Source: Avoscillospira sp045579045 (lineage in GTDB: Bacteria; Bacillota; Clostridia; Oscillospirales; Oscillospiraceae). Taken from it: 49,975 nucleotides of DNA. The notes under the pieces are model-generated. The model was not told where the DNA came from. It was given only the letters and a program-made list of their open reading frames with translations, and ran no database searches. The stretch spans positions 1 through 49,975 of the forward strand of contig JAZNLL010000117.1 of NCBI GenBank assembly GCA_045579045.1, written 5' to 3'. A program made the translations under genes and the position numbers. Within the stretch, counting starts at the first letter, position 1; each line of letters begins with the position of its first letter. This document shows positions 26,130 through 35,216 of the stretch, piece by piece.

Positions 26130-27188
26130 ATGAACACACTTGCAAAAAAGCGAAAAAAACATACGGCAGTCATCGTCGTCATGATTTTGGCTGTTTTAGT
26201 CATAGGCATTGCCTGCCTCTTTGTGGGGTCCTCCAACCTGTCCTTCTCAGAGGCATTGGATGCCCTTTTCCGCATAGGCGATCACGCAGCCACCCGCATC
26301 ATCTGGCGGATTCGAATCCCCAGAGTGCTGGCTGCCATCATCGCAGGCGCAGGCCTTTCTGTCTCCGGTCTCATCATGCAGACCACTTTGAACAATGATA
26401 TGGCATCCCCCTCCACCTTGGGTGTCTCCAATGCGGCAGTCTTTGGCGCAAACCTGTCCATCATTGCCTTTGCCGGGGGCTTCCTGTCCACAGGCAACAA
26501 TCTTTCCAATTTTGATGTGGGAGCCAACCCCTATGCCACCAGCCTGATGGCCTTTGTGTTTGCAGCTCTTTCCGTGCTGCTGATTCTCGGTCTTTGCACC
26601 GTCCGGTCTTTTTCTCCCAATGTGGTGGTGCTTTCCGGTATTGCCATGGGTTCTGTCTGGACGGCTGCCACCACCGTCCTGCAGTTCTATGCCACCGATG
26701 TAGGTCTGTCCGCAGCGGTGGTCTGGAGCTTTGGCGATTTGGGCCGTGCCCGCTATCAGACCGACCTCATTATGGCGGTTGTGGTCGTCCTCGGTCTGGT
26801 GTTCTTCCTGCTCATGGCATGGAAGTATAATGCCCTTCTCAGCGGAGAAGCCACCGCCAAGACCATGGGCATCCGAGTGGAAGCATTGCAGTTTGTGTCC
26901 CTGCTGCTGTCTTCCGTCATCACGGCAGTTTGCGTATCCTTTCTGGGCGTCATCGGCTTTGTAGGCGTCATCTGCCCCCATGTGACCAAGAAATTACTGG
27001 GTCAGGATCACCGTGTGACCATCCCCGTTTCCTGCCTCAGCGGCAGCTTGCTCCTGCTGCTGGCAGATACTCTGGCCCGCAGCCTCGGCAGCGGCTCTGC
27101 ATTGCCTGTGGGTGCCATTACCTCCCTGCTGGGCGCTCCTTTCTTCATTGCCATCATCTTCGGGGGAAAGGAGAACCACAAATGCTGA
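26130..27188 (+). CDS. FecCD-type ABC transporter permease
   Basis: This 352-residue permease of the BtuC/FecCD family has nine to ten membrane segments and the family motifs RIPRVLAAIIAGAGLSVSG (about residues 62-80), LSGIAMG (about 169) and GVIGFVGVICPH (about 273-284). It forms the channel for iron-siderophore, haem, cobalamin or other metal complexes. Its stop overlaps the start of the ATPase gene by 7 bases. It is the first gene of a four-gene unit with ATPase, lipoprotein receptor and a methyltransferase. The substrate cannot be read from the permease alone. Confidence 0.92.
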   Translation: MNTLAKKRKKHTAVIVVMILAVLVIGIACLFVGSSNLSFSEALDALFRIGDHAATRIIWRIRIPRVLAAIIAGAGLSVSGLIMQTTLNNDMASPSTLGVSNAAVFGANLSIIAFAGGFLSTGNNLSNFDVGANPYATSLMAFVFAALSVLLILGLCTVRSFSPNVVVLSGIAMGSVWTAATTVLQFYATDVGLSAAVVWSFGDLGRARYQTDLIMAVVVVLGLVFFLLMAWKYNALLSGEATAKTMGIRVEALQFVSLLLSSVITAVCVSFLGVIGFVGVICPHVTKKLLGQDHRVTIPVSCLSGSLLLLLADTLARSLGSGSALPVGAITSLLGAPFFIAIIFGGKENHKC

Positions 27189-27952
27189 AAGTTGAAAATT
27201 TGCATTTCCGCTACGGTAAAAGCGGAAATTCTGTGCTGAACGGCGCTGCGCTGGAACTGAAACAGGGCGAGATCGGTATTCTACTGGGCAAAAACGGCTG
27301 CGGCAAGACCACCCTCTTCAAGAACATTCTGGGCATTGAAAAACCGGAGACCGGCTCCATCTGCTTCGGTGGGGAAAACCTTTTGAAAATGAGGCGCAGG
27401 GAACGGGCACGGCTGGTGGCTTATGTGCCTCAGCATATCCATTTCGGCGACCTGAGTGTGCTGGATTCCGTACTCATGGGCAGGGTGTCCTATTTCGGCA
27501 TGAAGGCCGGTCGGGAAGACTACGAAGCTGTGGAGAAAATTCTGGAAGATATGCAGCTTCTGGATTTTGCAGACCGCAGCGCAGAGGAACTCTCCGGCGG
27601 TGAAAAGCAGAAAATCGCCATTGCCCGTGCCATGGCGCAGGAGCCCAAGCTGATGGTCTTCGATGAGCCTACGGGCAATCTGGATATTGCCAATGAGCAG
27701 CTCATTATGGAGGAAGCAAAGAAGCTGGCAAGGGAGAAGAATATCAGCATTCTCGCCTCTCTCCACGACCTCAATCAGGCCCTTTATTTCGGTGATCGGT
27801 TCTTCTTCATGAAAGACGGCATGGTCAAATATGCCGGCGGCAGGGAGACCGTCACGGAAGCAGTCATCAAAGACATTTTTGACATGAATGTCAGAATTGT
27901 GGAAATCGATAACCAAAAAGTGATTTTAGGAGGCTGGCACAATGAAAATTAA
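27182..27952 (+). CDS. ABC transporter ATP-binding protein (FecE type)
   Basis: This 256-residue ATPase carries Walker A GKNGCGKTT (about residues 36-44), signature LSGGEKQKIAIARA (about 139-152), Walker B LMVFDEPTG and the switch histidine in SLHD. It energises the preceding permease. The ATG at 27182 lies inside the end of the permease gene, and its own end overlaps the receptor gene by 11 bases, so translation is tightly coupled. The long frame that begins inside the permease was rejected. Confidence 0.93.
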   Translation: MLKVENLHFRYGKSGNSVLNGAALELKQGEIGILLGKNGCGKTTLFKNILGIEKPETGSICFGGENLLKMRRRERARLVAYVPQHIHFGDLSVLDSVLMGRVSYFGMKAGREDYEAVEKILEDMQLLDFADRSAEELSGGEKQKIAIARAMAQEPKLMVFDEPTGNLDIANEQLIMEEAKKLAREKNISILASLHDLNQALYFGDRFFFMKDGMVKYAGGRETVTEAVIKDIFDMNVRIVEIDNQKVILGGWHNEN

Positions 27953-29093
27953 GAGATTACTGGCATTGGTATTGGCATTGGTCATGCTCTGCGGCTGCGG
28001 CGTGCAGGAAGTGCAGCAGGAGGCAGCGGAGGAAGTCACCGTCACCGATATGATCGGTCGGGAAGTGGCTGTCACCCCCGGCAGCTATGAAAGAGTGGTC
28101 TGCATCGGTGCAGGTGCCTTGAGAATGTACAGCTACATCGGCGATGCAGCCCTGCTCTGCGGTGTGGAAGATATTGACAACACCACGCTGGAACAGCGTC
28201 CTGCCATGTTCGATTCCGTTGCCAGACCCTATGTGCTGGCCTTTGGCGAGACCTTCAATACCCTGCCTTCCTGCGGTGTTGGCGGCCCCATGGCGCAGGC
28301 TGCAGAGGCAGAAAAGATCCTTGCCTGCAACCCGGATATCGTCATCTCCGAGTTTGAAGATGTGGAAAAGTCCGATGCCCTGCAGGAGCAGCTGGGTGTG
28401 CCTGTCATCACCCTCAGCACCGGCCCCCAGGGTGTCTTCGGTGAGGAATTCTACGGCTCCATGGAACTGCTGGGCAAGCTCTTCGGCAAGGAAGAAAAAG
28501 CCGCTCAGCTGGTGCAGTTTGTGAAAGACGAAGCCGCGGAGATCTCCGCCAGAGTCGCTGACATCCCCGAAGATGACAAGCCCTCCGTCTATATCTGCGG
28601 TCTGGGCAACTGGGGCACCACCGACCATCTGACCACCGCCGAGAACTATGTGTCCTTCGAGATCGCAGGCATCAAGAATGCGGTCAGCGGTCTGGGTATG
28701 GAAGGCATCGGCCCCATTGAGGAAGAAAAATTCGTGGAACTGGGCGAGCAGATGGATCTGATCATCATGGATGCCGCCGCCGTCAAGAATATCAAGCCCC
28801 TCTATGCCGAAGATCCCGCCATGTTCGACACCTGCAAGGCATGGCAGAACGGCGAAGTCTATCTGGAAATGGCCTATAATGCCTACTATACCAACTATGA
28901 GATCGTTCTCATTAACACTTGGTTCATTGCCAAGACCGTCTATCCCGATGCCTTTGCCGATATCGATCTGACGGAAAAGACCAACGAGGTCACCCAGGCC
29001 TTCTTGGGCATGGAGCTGGCAGAGGAAATTTTCGCCTGTCCCTCCAGCTTCGGCGGCTATCAGAAGATCGATACGGAAACCTTCTTCCAATGA
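27942..29093 (+). CDS. ABC transporter substrate-binding lipoprotein (FecB/TroA-like)
   Basis: This 383-residue receptor has a lipoprotein signal peptide: positive start MKIKR, hydrophobic core and lipobox with Cys18 or Cys20 in LCGCG. The periplasmic-binding-protein type III fold follows, beginning VTVTDMIGREV, the standard start of iron-complex binding proteins. The ligand is a metal or metal chelate. Unusually many acidic and amide residues but few arginines stand near the predicted cleft, so siderophore specificity is not obvious; cobalt, nickel, molybdate or tungstate cofactors are possible. AGGAGG in the upstream gene serves its ATG. Confidence 0.9.
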   Translation: MKIKRLLALVLALVMLCGCGVQEVQQEAAEEVTVTDMIGREVAVTPGSYERVVCIGAGALRMYSYIGDAALLCGVEDIDNTTLEQRPAMFDSVARPYVLAFGETFNTLPSCGVGGPMAQAAEAEKILACNPDIVISEFEDVEKSDALQEQLGVPVITLSTGPQGVFGEEFYGSMELLGKLFGKEEKAAQLVQFVKDEAAEISARVADIPEDDKPSVYICGLGNWGTTDHLTTAENYVSFEIAGIKNAVSGLGMEGIGPIEEEKFVELGEQMDLIIMDAAAVKNIKPLYAEDPAMFDTCKAWQNGEVYLEMAYNAYYTNYEIVLINTWFIAKTVYPDAFADIDLTEKTNEVTQAFLGMELAEEIFACPSSFGGYQKIDTETFFQ

Positions 29094-29106
29094 AAGGATA
29101 TCACCT

Positions 29107-30021
29107 ATGAATAAAAGCGATGTGATCGAGTTCTTTGACCGCTGTGCCTCCACATGGGATGCGGAGATGATCAAAAGTGACGAGATCATTGGAAAGATTT
29201 TGGACAATGCCGAAGTGGGCGCAGGTATGGACATTCTGGATGTGGCCTGCGGCACCGGAGTCATGTTCCCCTATTATCTGGAGCGGGGCGCAGCCTCCGT
29301 CACCGGCATTGATATTGCTCCCGAGATGGCGAAGATCGCCGCCGAAAAATTCGCCGGAGAGGCCCGGGTGCAGGTGCTCTGCGGCGATGTGGAGGAATAT
29401 GCCTTTGACCGGAAGTTTGACCGGATCGTGGTCTATAATGCTTTCCCTCATTTCCCCAAGCCCAAGCGGCTCATCAAGGTGCTGGCAGGGCTTCTGAAGG
29501 AGGACGGGCGGCTGACCATCGCCCATGGCATGAGCCGTGCCGCCATTGATAACCACCACAACGGACCTGCCAGTAAGGTCTCCAACGGACTCATGGCGGC
29601 GGACAGCCTCAAGCGGCTTTTTGACCCCTATTTCGATGTGGAGATCATGATCTCCAACAGCCGGATGTATCAGCTCAGCGGTGTGAAGCGGGACCCCTTG
29701 GATCATATCCACACGGGTGTTCTCCACAGCCACGGCGGTCTGACCCATTGCCATACCCACGGCGATGAAGCCCATGACCATCAGCCTGCCGCAGGCTCCA
29801 CGCCTATGGAGGAACTGCTGGTCATGATGAAATATCTGGTCACCCATAACGATGCCCATGCGCAGGAAGTGGCGGAGCTTGCCGGGCAGCTCATGTCTGC
29901 CGGCAAGAACACGGCTTACGATCAGATCATGGACGCCGTAACGGACTTCGATACAGTCAATGCAAAACTGGCAGCCATTCTGGAAGAACTGTCGGAAGAA
30001 GCCTATTTCGGAGAAAGCTAA
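29107..30021 (+). CDS. SAM-dependent methyltransferase with histidine-rich segment
   Basis: This 304-residue class I methyltransferase has the SAM loop ILDVACGTGVMF (about residues 43-54), the acidic ribose ligand in TGIDIAPEM and the post-motif VVYNAFPHFPKPKRLI. Residues 199-226 hold nine histidines and one cysteine, a pattern typical of Zn, Ni or Co binding. A separate helical C-terminal domain (about 232-300) of unknown function follows. It is cotranscribed 13 bases behind a metal-type ABC transporter, so it may be a metal-responsive or metallophore/cofactor-modifying enzyme. The methyl acceptor is unknown. A bidirectional terminator follows. Confidence 0.8.
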   Translation: MNKSDVIEFFDRCASTWDAEMIKSDEIIGKILDNAEVGAGMDILDVACGTGVMFPYYLERGAASVTGIDIAPEMAKIAAEKFAGEARVQVLCGDVEEYAFDRKFDRIVVYNAFPHFPKPKRLIKVLAGLLKEDGRLTIAHGMSRAAIDNHHNGPASKVSNGLMAADSLKRLFDPYFDVEIMISNSRMYQLSGVKRDPLDHIHTGVLHSHGGLTHCHTHGDEAHDHQPAAGSTPMEELLVMMKYLVTHNDAHAQEVAELAGQLMSAGKNTAYDQIMDAVTDFDTVNAKLAAILEELSEEAYFGES

Positions 30022-30025
30022 GTGC

Positions 30026-30060
30026 AAAAGCCTCGCGATCAAAGGATCGTGAGGCTTTTT
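30026..30060. terminator. Terminator of the FecCD-methyltransferase operon
   Basis: AAAAGCCTCGCGATC (30026-30040) pairs with 30045-30059 (one G-U pair) around AAAG, followed by a T-run. Confidence 0.9.
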
Positions 30061-30077
30061 GATTCAAAAAAATGAGG

Positions 30078-30133
30078 TTGACAACAGTCGTCTACTGCTG
30101 TAGACTAAAAGCGAGAAGTCTACAACAGTAGAC
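30078..30133 (+). promoter_or_regulatory. BlaI-type promoter with two operators
   Basis: TTGACA (30078-30083) and TAGACT (30101-30106) have a 17-base spacer. Two perfect dyads GTCTAC-N4-GTAGAC lie at 30090-30105, overlapping the -10, and at 30118-30133, just before the ribosome site. Their centres are 28 bases apart. The TAC-N4-GTA core matches the recognition pattern of BlaI/MecI repressors, so the encoded repressor should control its own operon. Confidence 0.9.
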
Positions 30134-30146
30134 AAGGAGGCGCATG

Positions 30147-30518
30147 ATGGATATTCCGAAAATTCATGAAGGCGAGTATCGCTTTTGTCTGATTATGTGG
30201 GAGCAAGAGCCGGTGACGGCTGTGGAACTGGCAAAGCTGTGCCGGGAACAGCTGGGCTGGAAACGGACTACGACCTATACCGTCATCAAGCGGCTGGGCG
30301 AGAAGGGTGTTCTGAAAAATGAAGGGGGCACCGTCACTTCTCTGGTCTCCAAAGACGCAGTACAGGCTTATGAGATCGGTGAACTGGTGGAGAAGACCTT
30401 TGAAGGCTCTCTGCCTGCTTTTGTCGCTGCCTTTGCCAGGCACCAGAGTATTTCCGAGGAGGAGCTTGACGAGGTACAGCGCATGATCGACCGTATCCGG
30501 AAAGGAGGATCAAAATGA
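30147..30518 (+). CDS. BlaI/MecI/CopY family repressor
   Basis: This 123-residue winged-helix repressor of the penicillinase-repressor family has a DNA-binding domain (about residues 1-70) with the KRTTTYTVIKRLGEKGVL recognition segment and a C-terminal dimerisation and proteolysis-sensitive region. The second ATG (30147) was chosen because it lies 6 bases after GGAGG; the first (30144) is only 3 bases away. It overlaps the M56 sensor gene by ATGA. In the family, an antibiotic or wall-stress signal makes the M56 protease trigger cleavage of the repressor. No beta-lactamase gene is adjacent. Confidence 0.92.
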   Translation: MDIPKIHEGEYRFCLIMWEQEPVTAVELAKLCREQLGWKRTTTYTVIKRLGEKGVLKNEGGTVTSLVSKDAVQAYEIGELVEKTFEGSLPAFVAAFARHQSISEEELDEVQRMIDRIRKGGSK

Positions 30519-33100
30519 GTTCGTTCTTTCTGAAAATTCTTAACATGAGCATATCGGCCGGTTGGATGATTCTGGCTGTGGTGCTGCTCAGGGTTATTTT
30601 GAAGAGAGCACCCAAATGGGTCAATGTCCTGCTCTGGGGCATTGTGGCTGTGCGTCTGATCTGCCCATTTTCCGTCGAAAGTGTGTTGAGCCTGATTCCC
30701 AGTGCGGAAACCATCAGCCCAGGCATTATGATGGACCCAACTCCGGCAGTCCGAACGGGTGTGCCGGCTCTTAACAGTACGATCAATCCGATCATTGCCG
30801 GTTCCCTCGCGCCTGCGCCCGGAGCCAGTGCAAATCCGCTCCAGATCTGGATTCCGGTTTTGAGTATTGTATGGACGCTTGGCATTACCGCTCTCATTCT
30901 GTATACCGCTGTCAGCTATTGGCGTCTGCGGCGCAGGCTCAGAGAAGCAGTCATCCTTCGGGAGAACATTTATCAGAGTGAGCAGGTCGATTCTCCCTTT
31001 GTCTTGGGTATTATCAAGCCAAAGATCTATCTGCCCTATCACATGGATGCGCAGAACCTGAACCATGTGGTAGCCCATGAGCAGGCGCATATTCGCCGCA
31101 AAGACCACTGGTGGAAGCCCCTTGGGTTCCTTCTGCTTGCAATCCACTGGTTCAATCCGCTGATGTGGCTGGCTTATGTGCTGCTGTGCCGGGATATCGA
31201 ATTTGCCTGCGATGAAAAGGTCATAAAGGAATTGGGAAACGAACAAAGAGCCGACTATACACAGGCTCTGCTGGATTGCAGCGTCGATCGTCGTATGGTA
31301 GCCGCCTGTCCCCTGGCCTTCGGTGAAGTCGGTGTCAAAGAGCGGATAAAATCTGTGATGAATTATAAGAAGCCTGCCTTCTGGATGATTGTACTGGCCA
31401 TTGTCATTTGCATTGCTGTGGCGGTTTGCTTCCTGACAAATCCTGCCGAAGACGCGCCTGCTTCTGCGGAAGATGGCTACTTCCTTCTGATCGGTGCTGA
31501 CGGTGTAGAATCTATTGAAATATCCGGTGCCAACACAAGCGGCGGCGTTGTCAATGGGGATGGCTCTGCGTTTGAGAATGGCGAAAAGGTTTGGCTGGAG
31601 CCTTTGCAGGGCGTGACCGATTTGAGAGGCTATTCCATCACAGCATTTGGTAAAAACGGTGAGATAATCTATGCCCTTTCCATCCCCGAAGGAATGGCAG
31701 ATGCAGATGTGGTTAATCTGGTGGGCAGCGATGGCTGGCTGTTGGCACCGACCGAATATTACCCGATCAGCCATACCGGCGGTGTGGATGGGCCGGAAAG
31801 CGTGACCGTAAAACCGAAACTGACATTGGAAGATGTACTGACTTTGTCAAAAAAAGGTGATGCGCTGACATGGTCTGATTTTGAGCAATATGCATATATC
31901 GAAACCGGTTCCGGTTTATATATTCGGGTGTATGAGATCAATGAGATGTTCGAACTCTGGATCGGCGGAACCGGTCCGGACAGTGATCCCATGTACATCT
32001 ATCTGTCTCTGGCAGAGGCACTCGATACGAGAATCGACATCCGTGACGGCGGTGTGGAAGAGTTTATCTCCGCAGACCATTCTGAGATTTTGCTGACCAA
32101 TGCCATCAATGGCGCGATATTGGAGCAAAACAAGCCTTCCAAGCCCGATGGGCTGTACCATTGTGCCAGCTTTGTGCTTCTGGATAAGCAGGAGCTTTGC
32201 ATTTGCGGCGATACACCCATTCCTATGCAGGTCATCGTTTACGGACTGGCACTTCATCAGGCATACAGCTTTACAGATACCGGCCTATACGAAGCACAGG
32301 GCAGTCACATCCCTGTGGTGATGACCTTTGAAGAAGAGAACGGAGTCTATACCCTGCTGGAATACTGGCAGCCCCGGGACGGCAGTTACTATGCACAGGA
32401 TATTCGGGAGAAGTTCCCCGATGAAGTAGAAGAGGATGCACTTGATACCCAAAAGTACATTTTGGGTCAAAAGCAAAACTGTTATGACCAGGCTGTGCGG
32501 TATGGCGGTGTGGATGTTGACGCTGTGATAGAAAATCTGCTGCAAACGGTTGCGTCTTCTCCGGCATATTCCTCTAACCCCGGTGCGTATATCGATGCGC
32601 AGCCCATTGAGTATCGGGAACTGACTTATTACGGTCAGCATACCCTGCAGTATTGCTTTGAACGGTTCCTGAAGGGCGGACAAAATGATTTGGTCGGACA
32701 CATTATGGCATTGGTCTGTCAGGACATCATGCTTGGATGGGGAGAAGGCTATGCCATCGATGGGGTGCTGATGACAGGTCAGGACTGGTTCGACGCCTTC
32801 CGAAGCAATGTACAAAGTCTCGTGGGGCAGTATCGTGATGAGGAACTGAAAAAACTGTATCCGGGAGCCTGGCTGCTGCAGGAGATACAGCCACTTCGCT
32901 GCGGTTATCCGCCTGCACCGGAGCTTTCGGCGGAGATCATAAAAATCGATCCCGACAAGATTATCACAGAACCCACGGGCGGCTTTGGGATGTCTGTACC
33001 GAATGCGTGGCTGGAAAGAGATCCGGAGATGCTGCTCCCTATACCGGGAGAAGATACCGATCCCGATTTTTCCATACCTGCGGACGGAATAGGGCAGTAG
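30515..33100 (+). CDS. BlaR1/MecR1-like M56 membrane metallopeptidase
   Basis: This 861-residue sensor-protease has N-terminal membrane helices and an M56 zinc protease motif at His188-E-Q-A-His192, with the downstream glutamate in EFACDEKV. A transmembrane helix at about 288-308 leads to a large C-terminal extracytoplasmic region (about 310-861). That region lacks the penicillin-binding serine motifs (SxxK in a transpeptidase fold) of true BlaR1, so the signal may differ from beta-lactams. I do not recognise its domains. It is cotranscribed with the BlaI repressor. The family role is to sense an envelope signal and relieve repression. Confidence 0.82.
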   Translation: MSSFFLKILNMSISAGWMILAVVLLRVILKRAPKWVNVLLWGIVAVRLICPFSVESVLSLIPSAETISPGIMMDPTPAVRTGVPALNSTINPIIAGSLAPAPGASANPLQIWIPVLSIVWTLGITALILYTAVSYWRLRRRLREAVILRENIYQSEQVDSPFVLGIIKPKIYLPYHMDAQNLNHVVAHEQAHIRRKDHWWKPLGFLLLAIHWFNPLMWLAYVLLCRDIEFACDEKVIKELGNEQRADYTQALLDCSVDRRMVAACPLAFGEVGVKERIKSVMNYKKPAFWMIVLAIVICIAVAVCFLTNPAEDAPASAEDGYFLLIGADGVESIEISGANTSGGVVNGDGSAFENGEKVWLEPLQGVTDLRGYSITAFGKNGEIIYALSIPEGMADADVVNLVGSDGWLLAPTEYYPISHTGGVDGPESVTVKPKLTLEDVLTLSKKGDALTWSDFEQYAYIETGSGLYIRVYEINEMFELWIGGTGPDSDPMYIYLSLAEALDTRIDIRDGGVEEFISADHSEILLTNAINGAILEQNKPSKPDGLYHCASFVLLDKQELCICGDTPIPMQVIVYGLALHQAYSFTDTGLYEAQGSHIPVVMTFEEENGVYTLLEYWQPRDGSYYAQDIREKFPDEVEEDALDTQKYILGQKQNCYDQAVRYGGVDVDAVIENLLQTVASSPAYSSNPGAYIDAQPIEYRELTYYGQHTLQYCFERFLKGGQNDLVGHIMALVCQDIMLGWGEGYAIDGVLMTGQDWFDAFRSNVQSLVGQYRDEELKKLYPGAWLLQEIQPLRCGYPPAPELSAEIIKIDPDKIITEPTGGFGMSVPNAWLERDPEMLLPIPGEDTDPDFSIPADGIGQ

Positions 33101-33130
33101 AATGACACAACGGGATGACGCCGCCATAAC

Positions 33131-33159
33131 TTGACAGGAGCTTCCAAACCCGATAAAAT
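33131..33159 (+). promoter_or_regulatory. Promoter of the OYE-family gene
   Basis: TTGACA (33131-33136) and TAAAAT (33154-33159) have a 17-base spacer, 11 of 12 consensus bases. Confidence 0.8.
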
Positions 33160-33196
33160 GGTTGCAGCAACTGATTTACGAAGGGGAATGCTTATC

Positions 33197-35176
33197 ATGG
33201 CAAAGTACAAAAACCTGTTTTCTCCCATCACCATCAACGGCATGACGGTGAAAAACCGTATCATCATGTCTCCCGTGGGCAGCAATCTGGCAGAGTCTGA
33301 CGGGCAGATGAGTGCCGAGCATATTGAATACTACCGCCTGCGAGCCGCCGGCGGCGTGGGTCTGGCGATTTTGGAAAATGTCTGTGTGGACTACCCCAAG
33401 GGCAGCAACGGCACCACCCAGCTTCGTCTGGATCATGACTGCTACATCCCCAGACTGTTTACATTTAATGAAACCATGCACAAGTACGGCTGCTGCACCT
33501 CTGTCCAGCTGAACCATGCAGGTTCTCTCACTGTCCCTGAACGGATCGGCGGCGCACCCGTGTCTCCTTCTCCTGTGAAGCTGGCTGACGGCTCTATGAC
33601 GGAAGAACTCCCCGTGGAAGAGATCAAGCGTCTGGTGGTCCAGTTCGGCAAGGCCGCCAACCGTGCCAAGTTTGCCGGTTTTGATGCGGTGGAGCTTCAC
33701 GCCGGTCATGGTTACCTGCTGGATCAGTTCCTTTCTCCCGTCCGTAACCGCCGCACCGATGAATACGGCGGCAGCTTTGAGAACAGAGCCCGTTTCTGCA
33801 AAGAGATTCTGCAGGAGATCCGCCGGGTGCTGGGTCCCCGTTTCCCCATCATGATCCGGCTCAGTCTGGATGAGTTTGTGGAAGGCGGCAGCACCGTTGA
33901 AGATTCTCTGAAAATGATGGAATCCTTCGTGGAATATGTGGATCTGGTGGATGCCTCCGTGGGTCTGCGCTATGCCATGGACCCTGCCCAGATGCCCGAT
34001 GGCTGGAGAAGATACGTTTCCAAGGCCGTCAAGGAAAAATTCAGTGTTCCTGCCGCTGTCATGGGCAATATCCGTCTGCCGGAAGTGGCGGAAGATATCA
34101 TCGCCTCCGGCGATTCCGACTTTGTGGTCATTGGCCGTGGTCTGCTGGCAGATCCTCAGTGGCCCATGAAGGTAAAGGAAGGCAGAGAGGACGAGGTTCG
34201 TCCCTGCATCTCCTGCAATGCTGCCTGTGTCGGTCACCGAATGGGTCTTAACCGTCCCATCCGCTGCGCCGTCAATCCCTCTGCCCTGACGGAGGAATGG
34301 CATAAGCTGAATAAGGTCAAAAAGGACTGCAATGTGGTAGTGGTCGGCGGCGGTATTTCCGGTCTGGAAGCGGCCTGCACCGCAGCAGAGACCGGCTGCC
34401 GTGTCACTTTGATCGAAAAAGAAACCGAACTGGGCGGCTGGGTGCGAAAGATCGCAGCTCTGCCCATGAAATACCGCATGCAGCGGCTGCTGGACTACGA
34501 GCTGCTCCGTGCCAAAAAGCTGAAAAATCTGGTCTGTCTGACAGGCATGGCCGCCACCCCCGAATTGATCGAGACCTTCAAGCCCGATCTGGTGGTCTGG
34601 AGTACCGGCTCCGGTCCTCTGCTGCCGCCCATCAAGGGTTTGCACGAGAACATGAACGATGAGACCGCTCCCATCACCGATATTGCAGGTCTTCTGAAGG
34701 ATCTGGAACATGCCGACAAGGTCACCGGCAAGACCATCGGTGTGGCCGGCGGCGGTGCTGTGGCACTGGATGTGGCAGAGTTCTTCGCCGAGCGGAACAA
34801 TCATGTATTCATGGTGGAGATGATGCCCGATGTGGGCATGGGCATGGATCGGTTCAGCAAGGACTATTTCATGAAGGTGCTGAACGAAAACCATGCTGAG
34901 ATCTACCGCAGCCACAAGCTGGAGGAAGTGAAGAAGAATGCCTTTGTGGTCTCTGCCGATGGCGAGACCAAGGAACTTGCCTTCGACTATGGCTTCATCT
35001 GTCTGGGTCTGCGAGCCAACCGGACGGGCTGCGATGAAATGCGCGAATACTTCGAGGAACGGAACATCCTGTTCACAGAAGTCGGTGACTGTGTCCGTGC
35101 AAGACGCATCTTTGAAGGTGTCACTGAAGGCCGCAATATCGTGGAGCTGCTGAAAGTCCACGGCTACTATCAGTAA
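33197..35176 (+). CDS. Old-Yellow-Enzyme family NADH:flavin oxidoreductase (BaiCD/BaiH/FadH-like)
   Basis: This 659-residue protein has an FMN-binding TIM barrel (about residues 1-330, HAGHGYLLDQFLSP) and a [4Fe-4S] ligand set Cys337, Cys340, Cys344, Cys357. Next come an FAD domain (VVVGGGISGLEAAC, near 378) and an NAD domain (GVAGGGAVALDVAE, near 515). The layout is that of 2,4-dienoyl-CoA reductase and of the bile-acid 3-oxo-delta-4/delta-6 reductases BaiCD and BaiH. It should reduce an activated C=C bond. The start at 33197 stands 10 bases after AAGGGG. It is monocistronic. A bile-acid or steroid substrate is possible given the genes at 1232-3414, but cinnamate- or enoate-type substrates are equally allowed. 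Confidence 0.88.
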   Translation: MAKYKNLFSPITINGMTVKNRIIMSPVGSNLAESDGQMSAEHIEYYRLRAAGGVGLAILENVCVDYPKGSNGTTQLRLDHDCYIPRLFTFNETMHKYGCCTSVQLNHAGSLTVPERIGGAPVSPSPVKLADGSMTEELPVEEIKRLVVQFGKAANRAKFAGFDAVELHAGHGYLLDQFLSPVRNRRTDEYGGSFENRARFCKEILQEIRRVLGPRFPIMIRLSLDEFVEGGSTVEDSLKMMESFVEYVDLVDASVGLRYAMDPAQMPDGWRRYVSKAVKEKFSVPAAVMGNIRLPEVAEDIIASGDSDFVVIGRGLLADPQWPMKVKEGREDEVRPCISCNAACVGHRMGLNRPIRCAVNPSALTEEWHKLNKVKKDCNVVVVGGGISGLEAACTAAETGCRVTLIEKETELGGWVRKIAALPMKYRMQRLLDYELLRAKKLKNLVCLTGMAATPELIETFKPDLVVWSTGSGPLLPPIKGLHENMNDETAPITDIAGLLKDLEHADKVTGKTIGVAGGGAVALDVAEFFAERNNHVFMVEMMPDVGMGMDRFSKDYFMKVLNENHAEIYRSHKLEEVKKNAFVVSADGETKELAFDYGFICLGLRANRTGCDEMREYFEERNILFTEVGDCVRARRIFEGVTEGRNIVELLKVHGYYQ

Positions 35177-35190
35177 ACCGCAATTAAAAA

Positions 35191-35216
35191 CCCTCACGAT
35201 CGTTTGATCGTGAGGG
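35191..35216 (+). terminator. Hairpin after the OYE-family gene
   Basis: The 11-bp perfect stem CCCTCACGATC/GATCGTGAGGG around GTTT is followed by ATTTGATCTTT, a modest T-run. Confidence 0.75.

Noticed and set aside
30515..33100. A true beta-lactam sensor BlaR1.
   Set aside because: The M56 protease part fits, but no SxxK/KTG transpeptidase-type motifs are visible in the C-terminal region and no beta-lactamase is nearby.
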